16,051 nt of DNA from Ichthyophonus hoferi (lineage: Eukaryota > Opisthokonta > Ichthyosporea > Ichthyophonida > Ichthyophonidae): NCBI GenBank assembly GCA_002751075.1, contig NAOQ01000066.1, forward strand, positions 95,584 through 111,634, given 5' to 3'. Each line of letters opens with the position of its first letter. The first letter of the stretch is position 1. The position numbers and the translations under genes were made by a program. Shown one piece after another: positions 10,301 through 16,042 of this stretch. The notes below the pieces were generated by a model. It had not been told where the DNA came from. It ran no database searches and saw only the letters and a program-made list of their open reading frames with translations.

Positions 10301-13300
10301 GTGATTACGTAGACACCCATGTAAGGCTAATATCTTGCGTCATCAATACCCGTATTACCATATATATATATATCTTTACTGTAAATCTCCTATTAGACCA
10401 ATCACATAGTCCAATGAAATAAATAATCAATAGGTATTTTTTAGACTTATCAATTGTTAGTAACATTAAAATTAAAAACTAAAAAATTATTGATCAGCAT
10501 ATAATTAAGTTGCATACCCTAATGGAAGACAGCTGATGTGATTGGCCTGGTCTCTTCCCAAGGATCATGTCATGTACATCATTATACTACATATAAGATT
10601 AGGTTAGTATAATAATACTCCGTACAGTATAATAGTACAATAGCATAGGACAAACTAATATTATAATAGCATCTATAAACACGTACACCCACACTAATAC
10701 ACTCTCTTTCCAACCACTTTCCACATACATTATTGATAAAGAAAGGGGAGCAAGTTGAAAAGGAATACATATTAGCAGATAAAGTTTTTACTTTAATACA
10801 AGCCATCTAATATCCATAACTTATAACCTATAACCTATATATATATGTCTTATATATACATAAAACAGTAATATAGCACAATATGTTAATATAATAACAT
10901 AGTAAAATCTAATATAAAAATAGTATAGCACAATACAATAACATAGTAGCGTAGTCTAATATAACTCATTAGAGTTGGGGGGGAGAGGGGAGTGGAAAGG
11001 TAATTGCAGCACAGTTGCAGCTTACGTGCGTCTATATATGGGTGTTGTTTTATGTATATTTATACATAAGAAATTGTAGGTCTATAGTAGCTTAGATATA
11101 GTAATTAGTGGTAACTATAAAAAGTAAAAATATGCACAAGAGTGCAAATTTGGGAATAGTATAGAGCATACAATAATAATAATAGTAGTAATAATAATAA
11201 TAAATAATAATAATTACAACAATAATAATAAAAACCAACCAAATAACTATTCTGGTGAATGATATAGTGTTCTTTGGAAGCACCGTATGGAAGGATATTG
11301 GCTATTTCCATAGCAACATCTTCAACATAAAGAAATCCTATTGGGCCTGATTCTGTGATAAAAAGAACACAATAAATTGTTTTTTTCTAACTCTATTAAG
11401 AATAGTATCTGTTAAACCTGTGTCTTTATTCCTGTACCAAGGAAAAGTACTTTAAATAAATTAGAAGGCACAATTAGTTCTTTAAAATAGATTAAAACAG
11501 CTTTATTTACAACAATAATTTCTATTACATAACTTTAAATTGATTCTACCTATAGGATTTGTACATTGTTTGTTTCCTAAAACGGCGTTAAAAGGTTATA
11601 TCACGTATTAAAATTTAAACTAATATAGGTGACGTAACTAGGTTAGTAATAATATACCAATATTATTTGGTTTAGCCTTAAATAAGGACTAGGTGTAGCC
11701 AATGGTAGGAAATAATAGGTCTAAAAATATTAATTCTCATTAAAACAGGGAGCCAATATAGAAATGCAAAAAATATTTTAGTAATGTAAACTCTAACGTT
11801 AATTGGTAGGCGGGCAGATTAAACTATAAATAAGCTTGATAGTGGCTGCTCACTATGCTGATAGTTAGCCTATCAAATTTGGCTATTCGTAGGAAGGTTT
11901 CTGTAGTGTATAGAAAGTTACTCTCTCTAACGGAGAGCCCTTATTGGCCAACCAATGAAATAGCATAAAGGAGTAATTGGGTGGCTATAATATCATATAA
12001 AATAATGTCCAATGAGATGTACTGTATTAAACACCAAGTAAAAAATAGAAACAATACCTATATATAGATAACTAAACATATAGGTTATCTACGCATGTAT
12101 GAGGCATCTATCTATCTATATATGGCATATCTATCTATGTAATAACAGGGTTGATGCAGGGGGTCTATATATATGGGCTAGGGGGATATATAGGCTATAT
12201 ACAGATATATTATACATATATCTAGGTGCTTATAGGATATAGGTTCATGTACTTCAATGGAGGGTGCTTTCAGTGTGGGTCAAGAGCAAAAGAAATAATT
12301 CATTTAAAAATAGTATTTTAATTTAAAGTATTAGAATAATAAATAACCAAAACAAAAAACAAATAAATTACATTAAACATTAAATAACATATGGCAAAAG
12401 AGAAATAAAAACTCTAAAATTTAGAAACAAAACACAATCAATAGGCTATGAGAATCTAACAATATATAAACAATAAAACTTAACCAGCCAAACAAATCTC
12501 ACCTGTTAAAACAGGAGAAGTTTTTGTCGCACCAGCTAACCATTGGCTAGTTATCATGTAATTATCCTCCCAGGGTCCAAATATCTTTGTAGCCAAATGA
12601 ATGAAAGTTATTCTGAGGCCATGGTCCTAAATCCAACCAATTAAAATTAAGTAAATATAAGCCCTTAGCAATCATCTGACATGATACCATACCATACTAT
12701 GATATACTATGCTATTTTGTAAAATAAAGCAATATACTATAATATAATATAATATAATATAATATAGTATAATATAATATACTATACTATACTCTATTAC
12801 AATATAGTGCAATATACTATAATATCATATAATACAATAATATAATATGATATATTAAGATATACTATTGCAGCATTTTTAAGCATGCGAAATAGTACGT
12901 TATAATATGATAGGTTAAAGTATGATATGATATAATATGCAACATAATATACCATATTAGTTACTTGCACTGTTTGTGACAGTATAGGTTATAGTAATAC
13001 AGTATGCAGTGCTAGTCTTATATACTATATTGATACTTTGTAGTTTTAACATATAGTAAACGTATTTCAAAACACATACCGTAAGCAATTTTTTTAAATT
13101 CAACAATATTTTCCTAGTATTTATTACAAAAAACCAATGACAGCACCTAGTTACATAACTGTATTCATAAAGTATAGTGCATATCTAATGATATCTAACA
13201 ATTAAACACTGCATTGTGTATAATATAGGTAATTGAAGATGTGCTTAACAATTAAGGTGGAAAAAAGGCATACTAATACAAGATATATTAATCTATTATA

Positions 13301-14781
13301 TATTTTATGCTGTATTTTTCCCTCTTACTTACTCTCCGTGCGGTTTTGGCTAGTCCTTCAGCATACACTAACCATATATCTTTTGAAGTTGTGATATTGG
13401 CTATCATAAACAGATAGGTTAGATAGATGAAGTAGCTATGTATATAATAATGGGATGGAATAAAATACCAGTGCTGTGCATTATTATATAATGAAGATAT
13501 TGAGTTTTTCCCTAGAATCTTAATTATATAATTGGTATCGATTAACCAAAATTACATATCATTAGTTGAATATGTGTTATATATATATATTTATATACTA
13601 TGTGTCATTACTAGGCTAACGGCTTAAGATAAAGACAGGGTGCATTACGTTTACTTTATTTTTTAACGCCTAAACAATACGGTTTTAGTTAATTTAGAGT
13701 TATATCATTGATATATTATGTAATGTAGATTAAAATAACTATAGTCAGGATTAGTTAACAACATTAAGCTGTTAACTAGTAATTAGTCTATATAAAGTAT
13801 ATTATTTCCTTTTAGTAGTAAGGTTTGTCGAGTATAGATACATACAGTACAGGCTGAAAGAGACGGAATTCAAATTAATGAACACTAGGTTATTAATTAG
13901 TCTATATAAGGTACACCGTATCTTATGAATATATATATATATGCTTCTTTAGTTTAGAGCCATAGAAAGGGTCTTTGCAGAGAAACTAAATAGAGAACTT
14001 TAATTTTTATTGTGATTAACTACTTGCAATCATTGGCTGCCATCCAAGATCTATGAGAGATTAACTGAAAAAAAGACCAATTGTAGTATGGTAAACCTTC
14101 CGATCTAATATAAATAGACTGATAATTAACCAATCACAGCAGGTCTAGTAACCCCAATATATTATGTGCATAATGCATGTTTGTATGTATGTATATATGT
14201 TTGCATATGTGTATGCATGTATATACGTATGTACGTATATAACACTTTATAAATAAAGATCTATTGGTAGGCTAAAAAGGAAGTAAGAGGAGTGATTTCT
14301 CGTACTGTAGTCCTATAAATAGATTAAAAATAAGACGTAAATCCATATTTGGTTTTTTACTTTCTTATTTATTCTTGAAAGAAATGCTATTATATATGTA
14401 TATATATAAACTTGATGATATATGATGGTACTAGTAGGGGGATGTAGTCATAGAAAGAATATCATTTATATATTGAATATTAAATATAAAAAATAAAATA
14501 ATAATTGGTAGTTACTAACATACCGATAATGTAATAGAAATAACCAACGTACAATGATATACAGTATAGTAGTAAGCCAACTTTACCAGAAATATAAAAA
14601 TAATGCAGCAATCACAAGACACATTTAAAATCATGTTAAAAAATTTAAATACCTATTTTGCTACTCTTGATTGGGCTGGCAACAATAATAAGATGGGCAT
14701 TGTGATATTTGATAGCTGCGTTAATTAATGCTTGGAGACAGTAGAGACAAATAGGGTTGACTTGATGTAGTTTAGCCTGAT
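1267..14781 (-). CDS. SDR / PAN-like / EGF-like / GT8 fusion gene (18 exons, 5'-partial)
   Basis: A spliced gene with exons (high to low) 14781-14653, 13400-13333, 12626-12503, 11352-11240, 10586-10518, 10282-10164, 9555-9411, 8524-8483, 7951-7870, 7362-7237, 6135-5366, 4951-4774, 4307-4215, 3618-3506, 3322-3253, 2305-2193, 1785-1648 and 1341-1267. The summed length is 2567 nt: 2 nt of a split codon plus 855 codons including the TAG stop. Intron phases in order are 1,0,1,0,0,2,0,0,1,1,0,1,1,0,1,0,0, and every junction restores one frame. Domains are SDR (1-167), linker (168-265), PAN-like (265-338), EGF (339-384), charged stem (385-567) and GT8 (568-854). Seen: the exons, splice sites and motifs. 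Known: GT8 enzymes are retaining, metal-dependent sugar transferases, and extended SDRs act on nucleotide sugars. Inferred: a lumenal glycan-modifying enzyme, supported by sequons NITT, NKSS, NQSR, NISL, NITL, NKTT and NMTL and by disulphide-type modules. Donor and acceptor sugar are unknown. The 5' end lies outside the window. Confidence 0.88.
1342..1647 (-). other. Intron 17
   Basis: A 306-nt phase-0 GT-AG intron. It holds GT-rich and TA-repeat stretches (for example 1480-1500) and nothing else recognisable. Confidence 0.8.
1648..1785 (-). CDS. Exon 17: GT8 C-terminal catalytic segment (residues 785-830)
   Basis: Acceptor TGGCCCCAG and donor AAACCG|GTGAGT (consensus) bound the exon; phase 0 on both sides. 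IMWMCGLGRIVTLDPRWNVN is the 'xxLVFxxxxxxIDPxWNVxxLG' block, and ILHWSGVSKP is the 'xLLHWxGxxKPW' block. His823 is the family's third metal ligand. All expected catalytic positions are present, so the transferase domain looks functional. Confidence 0.95.
1786..2192 (-). other. Intron 16
   Basis: A 407-nt phase-0 intron. It contains a TA dinucleotide run (1898-1920) followed by a short telomere-like ACCCTAACCC, and a small duplication of TATATAATACCCTATACTA around 2093-2135. No gene is seen. Confidence 0.75.
2193..2305 (-). CDS. Exon 16: GT8 segment VFVIDLFRW (residues 748-784)
   Basis: Acceptor TTTCCCAG and donor CAGCCT|GTAATT bound the exon; phase 1 in, phase 0 out. VFVIDLFRWHQTNMTLEAEF, then WMKETLNQKLWEYGSQP. 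This matches 'GVxVxNLxxWRxxNITxxxExWM' of GLT8D/GATL proteins, including the sequon NMT in the place where animals have NIT. It forms the helix before the acceptor-binding strand. Confidence 0.95.
2306..3252 (-). other. Intron 15
   Basis: A 947-nt phase-1 intron, AT-rich, with a palindromic AATT run at 2935-2950. No exon, RNA gene or transposon signature could be supported. Confidence 0.75.
3253..3322 (-). CDS. Exon 15: GT8 segment ending QYNAG (residues 724-746)
   Basis: Acceptor TATTTAAG and donor GCGG|GTACGT bound the exon; phase 0 in, phase 1 out. It encodes VHQVYRQRWGHDF then NDATMTQYNA, with Gly747 completed by exon 16. YNAG followed by VFVIDL is the conserved 'FNAGVxVxNL' sugar-binding motif of GT8. 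A second AG (CATCAAG) inside is rejected on phase. Confidence 0.9.
3506..3618 (-). CDS. Exon 14: GT8 segment after the DxD (residues 687-723)
   Basis: Acceptor TATACAG and donor AAAGG|GTGGGT bound the exon; it enters mid-codon (G|TG, Val) and leaves in phase 0. VMGDVIQLYNTATNKFNANK continues the DxD strand exactly as 'VVVxGDIxxLYN' does in GLT8D proteins. AAVLAVSPRASHPLAER follows, where the family has 'AAVxED'. The open frame on the plus strand over this exon is a shadow. Confidence 0.93.
3619..4214 (-). other. Intron 13
   Basis: A 596-nt phase-1 intron between the DxD exon and exon 14, dominated by A-rich sequence on the plus strand. The open frames that run over it are extensions of exon 13 into intron or chance. 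Confidence 0.75.
4215..4307 (-). CDS. Exon 13: GT8 metal-binding DxD segment (residues 656-685)
   Basis: Acceptor CTCACAG and donor ACTG|GTGGGT bound the exon; phase 1 on both sides. NLGSPINFARFYLTSLVKGV then QRAIYLDVDT is a near-perfect match to the GT8 core 'LNYARFYLxxLLPxxxRxIYLDxD'. Asp682 and Asp684 are the DxD pair that holds Mn2+ and the nucleotide-sugar diphosphate in this family. Confidence 0.95.
4308..4773 (-). other. Intron 12 (GC-AG)
   Basis: A 466-nt phase-1 intron with a GC donor. The minus-strand open frames that extend exons 12 and 13 into it are AT-rich chance readings without family similarity. Confidence 0.7.
4768..4774 (-). promoter_or_regulatory. GC-type 5' splice site (AAAG|GCAAGT)
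   Basis: The exon 12 to 13 junction needs a phase-1 donor. The only fit is AAAG|GCAAGT, the classic strong GC donor context. The nearby GTTATG would give the wrong phase and a weaker site. Confidence 0.75.
4774..4951 (-). CDS. Exon 12: GT8 N-terminal Rossmann segment (residues 596-654)
   Basis: Acceptor GACACAG after a pyrimidine-rich stretch; donor AAAG|GCAAGT, a GC-AG intron; phase 0 in, phase 1 out. GRLRVHIITNHDNIKDLTSF is the second strand of GT8 enzymes (compare 'VxFYIVTxNxxxxxL'), and INLIPFNVQWVK the following strand and loop ('IxxxxFD...LxGK'). The middle (about residues 625-643) is poorly conserved, and a small intron hidden there cannot be excluded, although the frame is open throughout. 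Confidence 0.85.
5108..5275. repeat. ATTACT/CTATTA microsatellite in intron 11
   Basis: A degenerate hexanucleotide array (ACTATT, ATTACT units) fills much of intron 11 (4952-5365) and is followed by a poly-A run near 5284-5301 and AAGAAGAAAAG. The apparent proteins rich in Tyr/Ile on either strand here are products of the repeat. Confidence 0.85.
5366..6135 (-). CDS. Exon 11: EGF-like module, charged stem and start of GT8 (residues 340-595)
   Basis: The largest exon, 770 nt, has acceptor TTTAATAG and donor AATATG|GTACTT; phase 1 in, phase 0 out. Residues 339-384 form an EGF-like module: cysteines at 343, 351, 357, 367, 369 and 381, in the spacing C-x7-C-x5-C-x9-C-x-C-x11-C, opened by D-I-D-L as in calcium-binding EGFs (usual D-x-D-E). 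The phase-1 intron splitting the leading Asp is typical of EGF exons. Residues 385-567 are a Glu/Lys/Asn-rich low-complexity stem without cysteine, likely a flexible spacer. From Leu568, LPIDVIMCTDRVQMIGVVTL is the first strand and helix of the GT8 fold. A Met at 6028-6026 inside the EGF is not a start: it would cut the module and the frame is open further upstream. Confidence 0.9.
6895..7135. repeat. TAGTATAATA / TATGATAG array
   Basis: Runs of TATAGTATAATATAATACAG change into TATGATAGTATGATAG units across intron 10. Stop-rich in most frames; the long open frame on the minus strand is a repeat product. Confidence 0.85.
7136..7229. repeat. ATGT/ATGC tetranucleotide array
   Basis: Repeated GTATGTAT, GCATGTAT and GCATGCATGC units lie directly beside the donor of exon 10. 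On the transcribed strand this is a TACA/GCAT tract a few bases after the splice site. Confidence 0.85.
7237..7362 (-). CDS. Exon 10: second half of PAN/apple-like module (residues 298-338)
   Basis: Acceptor AGTTACAG and donor ATTATTG|GTAGGC bound the exon; phase 1 on both sides. LHCVAFNSDGLLLYRVMPYR, then a basic stretch (KPMKRRGKW), then SYYGLYII. The CVAFNSDG core is typical of PAN-like domains that bind proteins or carbohydrates, and GLYI/V commonly closes them. The domain name rests on this short motif and is less sure than the exon itself. Confidence 0.78.
7363..7869 (-). other. Intron 9
   Basis: A 507-nt phase-1 intron splitting the PAN-like module. Its first 75 nt are open in frame with exon 9. 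The rest is AT-rich with ATATAT stretches. Confidence 0.7.
7870..7951 (-). CDS. Exon 9: first half of PAN/apple-like module (residues 270-296)
   Basis: The acceptor GGTCAG at 7952-7957 is chosen by phase; an upstream AG (CCAG, 7958-7961) would not match the phase-0 exit of exon 8. The donor is ATAAAG|GTTGGT (phase 1 out). FSLGSPMYFIGRMSGATIQE then LKSVCDK ends on the first conserved Cys (294). Together with exon 10 this gives CxxxxxCVAFNSDG, the cysteine spacing of PAN-like folds ('LxxxCDxxxxCVAFNTDG'). The open frame continues past the donor to a TAG at 7793-7795. Confidence 0.75.
7985..8370. repeat. TATATTGTAT/TATTA pentanucleotide-type array
   Basis: A long degenerate array of TATTATATTGTATTATATTA-like units fills most of intron 8 (7952-8482). 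The long Tyr/Ile/Leu/Cys-rich open frames on the plus strand (8019-8402 and an overlapping one) are repeat products. Confidence 0.88.
8483..8524 (-). CDS. Exon 8: 14-codon exon leading into the PAN-like module (residues 256-269)
   Basis: This 42-nt exon has acceptor TTTTTTCTACAG and donor ACG|GTAAAT, phase 0 on both sides. It encodes NISLPGTIGSHKYT with a sequon (NIS). Only this frame is open, and both neighbours need phase 0, which is the main support for so short an exon. An even shorter alternative using the donor at CCTG|GTACAA would not join in frame. Confidence 0.65.
8525..9410 (-). other. Intron 7
   Basis: An 886-nt phase-0 intron with a TATTA array at 8560-8665, then AT-rich sequence with irregular ATTTATT and TCTATCTAT stretches (9170-9210). 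No exon seen. Confidence 0.75.
8560..8665. repeat. TATTA pentanucleotide array
   Basis: Consecutive ATTATATTATATTATATT units with few changes, within intron 7. Confidence 0.88.
9411..9555 (-). CDS. Exon 7: amphipathic helical linker (residues 208-255)
   Basis: Acceptor GCATACAG and donor CAAAAG|GTATGT bound the exon. It enters in phase 2 (completing Trp207) and leaves in phase 0. Residues such as LKPTLKEYKITVDTLYKTVI and QAKEVKDVLQCNLIQQWIDY alternate hydrophobic and charged positions and contain no Pro after the start, so they are probably long helices or a short coiled coil. I do not recognise a family. It sits between the SDR fold and the PAN-like module. Confidence 0.78.
9578..9742. repeat. 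TATAG pentanucleotide array
   Basis: Tandem TATAGTATAGTATAG with ACAGT variants lies in intron 6 (9556-10163), starting about 22 nt upstream of the exon 7 acceptor. Confidence 0.9.
10164..10282 (-). CDS. Exon 6: linker, no family recognised (residues 168-206)
   Basis: Acceptor TTACACCAG follows a pyrimidine tract; the donor is CACTG|GTTTGT. Phase 0 in, phase 2 out. The peptide is polar and Pro/Ser-rich at first (KLNTAGNKSSVQPITSPSWQ), then becomes helical (RLPLSVAIERLSHW). The latter resembles the last SDR helix ('LPLxxAxxxAxxxxWL'), so the SDR fold may reach into exon 7. A longer-looking open frame on the same strand over 10023-10229 is a different frame. Exon phase with both neighbours supports this frame. 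Confidence 0.68.
10518..10586 (-). CDS. Exon 5: end of SDR domain (residues 145-167)
   Basis: Acceptor TATATGTAG is preceded by the sequence TACTAAC (10603-10609), a canonical branch-point heptamer 17 nt upstream of the exon; the donor is AGG|GTATGC. Phase 0 on both sides. YNDVHDMILGKRPGQSHQLS then SIR: the first part fits the SDR helix after the conserved glycine-rich strand ('SLNDLxxxIxxxxG'). The rest begins a polar linker. Confidence 0.78.
10587..11239 (-). other. Intron 4
   Basis: A 653-nt phase-0 intron. It holds TAATATAGCACAATA-like degenerate units (10860-10960), a G-rich block GGGGGGGAGAGGGGAG at 10977-10992 and an AAT array next to the donor. The open frame at 10582-10806 lacks a supported splice pattern. 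Confidence 0.75.
11164..11232. repeat. AAT trinucleotide array
   Basis: AATAATAATAGTAGTAATAATAATAA-type repeat a few bases after the donor of exon 4, in intron 4. Confidence 0.9.
11240..11352 (-). CDS. Exon 4: SDR segment with YVEDVA (residues 108-144)
   Basis: Acceptor ATCACAG and donor TTG|GTTGGT bound the exon; the entry codon is split (G|AA, Glu) and the exit is phase 0. SGPIGFLYVEDVAMEIANIL is the SDR 'RDFxYVDDVxxAxxxAL' signature. The Arg that usually contacts the nucleotide (RDF) is not present; the sequence reads PIGF. The following KEHYIIHQNSYL matches the 'GExYNLGSGxxxS' strand that ends the substrate-binding half. The donor was chosen by phase agreement with exon 5; GTTTTT four bases on would break the frame. 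Confidence 0.83.
11353..12502 (-). other. Intron 3
   Basis: An 1150-nt phase-1 intron. It has a relatively GC-richer block at 11800-11960 with several CCAAT/ATTGG words, and a TATC/TATG stretch at 12105-12160. I tested 11840-11960 for an exon and found no frame that joins in phase and adds SDR similarity. Confidence 0.7.
12503..12626 (-). CDS. Exon 3: SDR segment with GLRITFI...FGPW (residues 66-106)
   Basis: Acceptor GATTTAG and donor ACAG|GTGAGA bound the exon; it is phase 0 in and phase 1 out. DHGLRITFIHLATKIFGPWE is the typical SDR element in which an 'HGL..T..R..N.YGP' strand follows the active-site helix and shapes the nucleotide-sugar pocket. Residues after it (MITSQWLAGATKTSPVLT) match the helix and turn ('FI..ALKGEPLTVYGDG') of nucleotide-sugar epimerases and dehydratases. 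The Arg common in 'LR' of this strand is replaced by His (FIHLA). Confidence 0.87.
12665..12955. repeat. TATAA/TATAC degenerate pentanucleotide array
   Basis: ATACTATGATATACTATGC then AATATAATATAATATAATAT units occupy much of intron 2 (12627-13332, phase 0). Confidence 0.85.
13333..13400 (-). CDS. Exon 2: SDR active-site segment with YAEGL (residues 44-65)
   Basis: Acceptor GATAG and the strong donor CGGAGA|GTAAGT bound the exon; the entry codon is split (G|CC) and the exit is phase 0. The peptide NITTSKDIWLVYAEGLAKTA followed by RR aligns with the extended-SDR motif Y-x-E-G-K-R-x-A-E. Tyr55 is kept, but the fourth residue after it is Leu59 (codon CTA), where the catalytic YxxxK motif has Lys. 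The loop between the preceding beta strand and this Tyr is also short compared with UDP-xylose synthase-type enzymes. Sequon NITT is at the start. Confidence 0.85.
13950..14085. repeat. Dispersed repeat, copy C
   Basis: TTTTTATTGTGATT (14004-14017) matches copy B exactly, and the downstream CTACTTGCA...ATTGGCTGCCATCC...ATGAG matches copy D. This copy lies inside intron 1 and lacks a tandem tail. Confidence 0.55.
14163..14241. repeat. ATGT tetranucleotide array
   Basis: Repeated TGTATGTATGTATATATG and TGTATGCATG units in intron 1. Confidence 0.85.
14653..14781 (-). CDS. Exon 1 in window: SDR mid-Rossmann segment (residues 1-42)
   Basis: The acceptor TTACAG lies just above 14781 and the donor ATAG|GTATTT ends the exon, with a split codon at each end (phase 1 in, phase 1 out). 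The peptide includes HQVNPICLYCLQALINAAIK, then HLIIVASPIKSSKI. This matches the extended-SDR pattern VNxxGTxxLLEAA followed by a beta strand ending in a Ser/Thr-rich stretch (as in RFIxxSSxxVYG). The NAD-binding GxxGxxG exon must lie further 5', beyond the window, because no suitable phase-1 donor exon was found in 14782-16051. Confidence 0.82.
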
Positions 14782-15388
14782 CTGTAATTATTATATGTTT
14801 TAGCTATTGACTTTAATTGGAAGATGAATTATAAAATTGGTTTACTAAAACACACCTAATAACCATTAACATATTCTCTAATCCGTGATTGATAGATAAT
14901 TTGTATATATATAGTTAGTAAGACTCGTTTAAAGAAGAAAAATGGGACAAAGTAAAAAACCAACCATATTGAAGAGATATATATATATATATACTATACT
15001 ATAATATACTATACTACATTATATGCTATACTGTATATAACAGAAAATAAAAAGAGAAAAAGATGCAAATGAGGAAGTTATAAATGAAATAGAAAAGAAT
15101 ACCAGATTAAAATAGAAAAAAATAAACTGAGAAATAAACAGTAACTAAGGAGGGAGAAGTTATATATATAACCGCTGTTAATCAGAAATACTGTAGAAAA
15201 TCAATACTACACTATGTAACCTAGTTAAGCTGGACTGTATTTGTCATACGCAGTTATATATATATATATATATATATGTAATATAGGTAGACTGCGTAGA
15301 GTCATAAATAAATAAACAAATAAGTCATAATTGGGCTTCTATGTAGTCTATATATAGATATATAAGGGAGTGGTATACTATATTTAAA
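14782..15388 (-). other. 5' intron sequence, incomplete
   Basis: AT-rich intron 5' of the first visible exon. It holds a TACTAAC branch-like word near 14915, TA runs (14978-14992, 15255-15277) and A-rich sequence. No exon with a phase-1 donor and SDR similarity was found, so the preceding exon is outside the window. Confidence 0.6.
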
Positions 15389-15540
15389 GTGTCTAAAAGG
15401 CTTCTGTTTGTGATTGGACCTACACTCTTGATTATACTGTAATATCTGAATAAACATCTTTTGTTTTTATTGTGATTCTCAACCTGCTTTTGTTAGCTTC
15501 TATCTCAAAATGAGTGAGCTAATAACTGTAATACAACAGG
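15389..15540. repeat. Dispersed repeat, copy B
   Basis: The copy most like copy A at 610-735. It shares a 12-mer and an 18-mer exactly and runs directly into the 22-nt minisatellite, as copy D does with its degenerate array. Confidence 0.75.
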
Positions 15541-16042
15541 AAAATAACCATAATACAGTAAGATAATAATTATATTACAATAAAATAATAACTACTATGT
15601 AGTTAGATAATAACTATAATACAATAAGATAAGAACTGTAATACAATAAAATAATAACTATAATACAGTAAGATAAAAACTATAATACAGTAAGACAATA
15701 ACTTTAATACAGTAAAATAATAACTATAATACATTAAGATAATAACTATAATATAGTAAGATAATAACTATAATACATTAAGAAAATAACTATAATACAG
15801 TAAGATAGTAAATATAATAGAGTAAAATAATAACTATAATACATTAAGATAATAACTATAATACAGTAGAATAATAATTATAATACAGTAAGATTATAGC
15901 TATAATACAGTAAGATAATAATTATAATACAGTAAGATAATAACTATAATACATTAAGATAATAATTATAATACAGTAAGATAATAACTAATAATACAGT
16001 AAAATAATAACTATCATACAGTAAGATGATAGCTACAAAACA
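15524..16042. repeat. 22-nt AT-rich minisatellite
   Basis: About 23 units of TAATACAGTAAGATAATAACTA with scattered changes, such as CATTAAG for CAGTAAG. It nearly reaches the right edge of the window, so its full length is unknown. Confidence 0.93.

Larger units (their letters stand above)
13401..14652 (-). other. Intron 1 in window
   Basis: A 1252-nt phase-1 intron, the longest complete one. It contains a dispersed-repeat copy (13950-14085), an ATGT array and AT-rich sequence. No exon is needed here, because exons 1 and 2 join directly into one SDR segment. Confidence 0.75.

Noticed and set aside
10582-10806. Minus-strand 74-codon open frame with cysteines
   Set aside because: No donor or acceptor pair joins it in phase between exons 4 and 5, which already connect to a normal SDR segment.
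14025-14064. Possible small minus-strand exon with a strong acceptor (TTTTTTTCAG)
   Set aside because: Its frame (LISHRSWMAANDC) cannot join exon 1 to exon 2 in phase. Those two join directly, and the sequence is part of dispersed-repeat copy C.
15170-15200. Tiny minus-strand exon candidate (acceptor CTACAG, FLINS)
   Set aside because: At under 20 nt with no SDR similarity, phase agreement alone is not enough.
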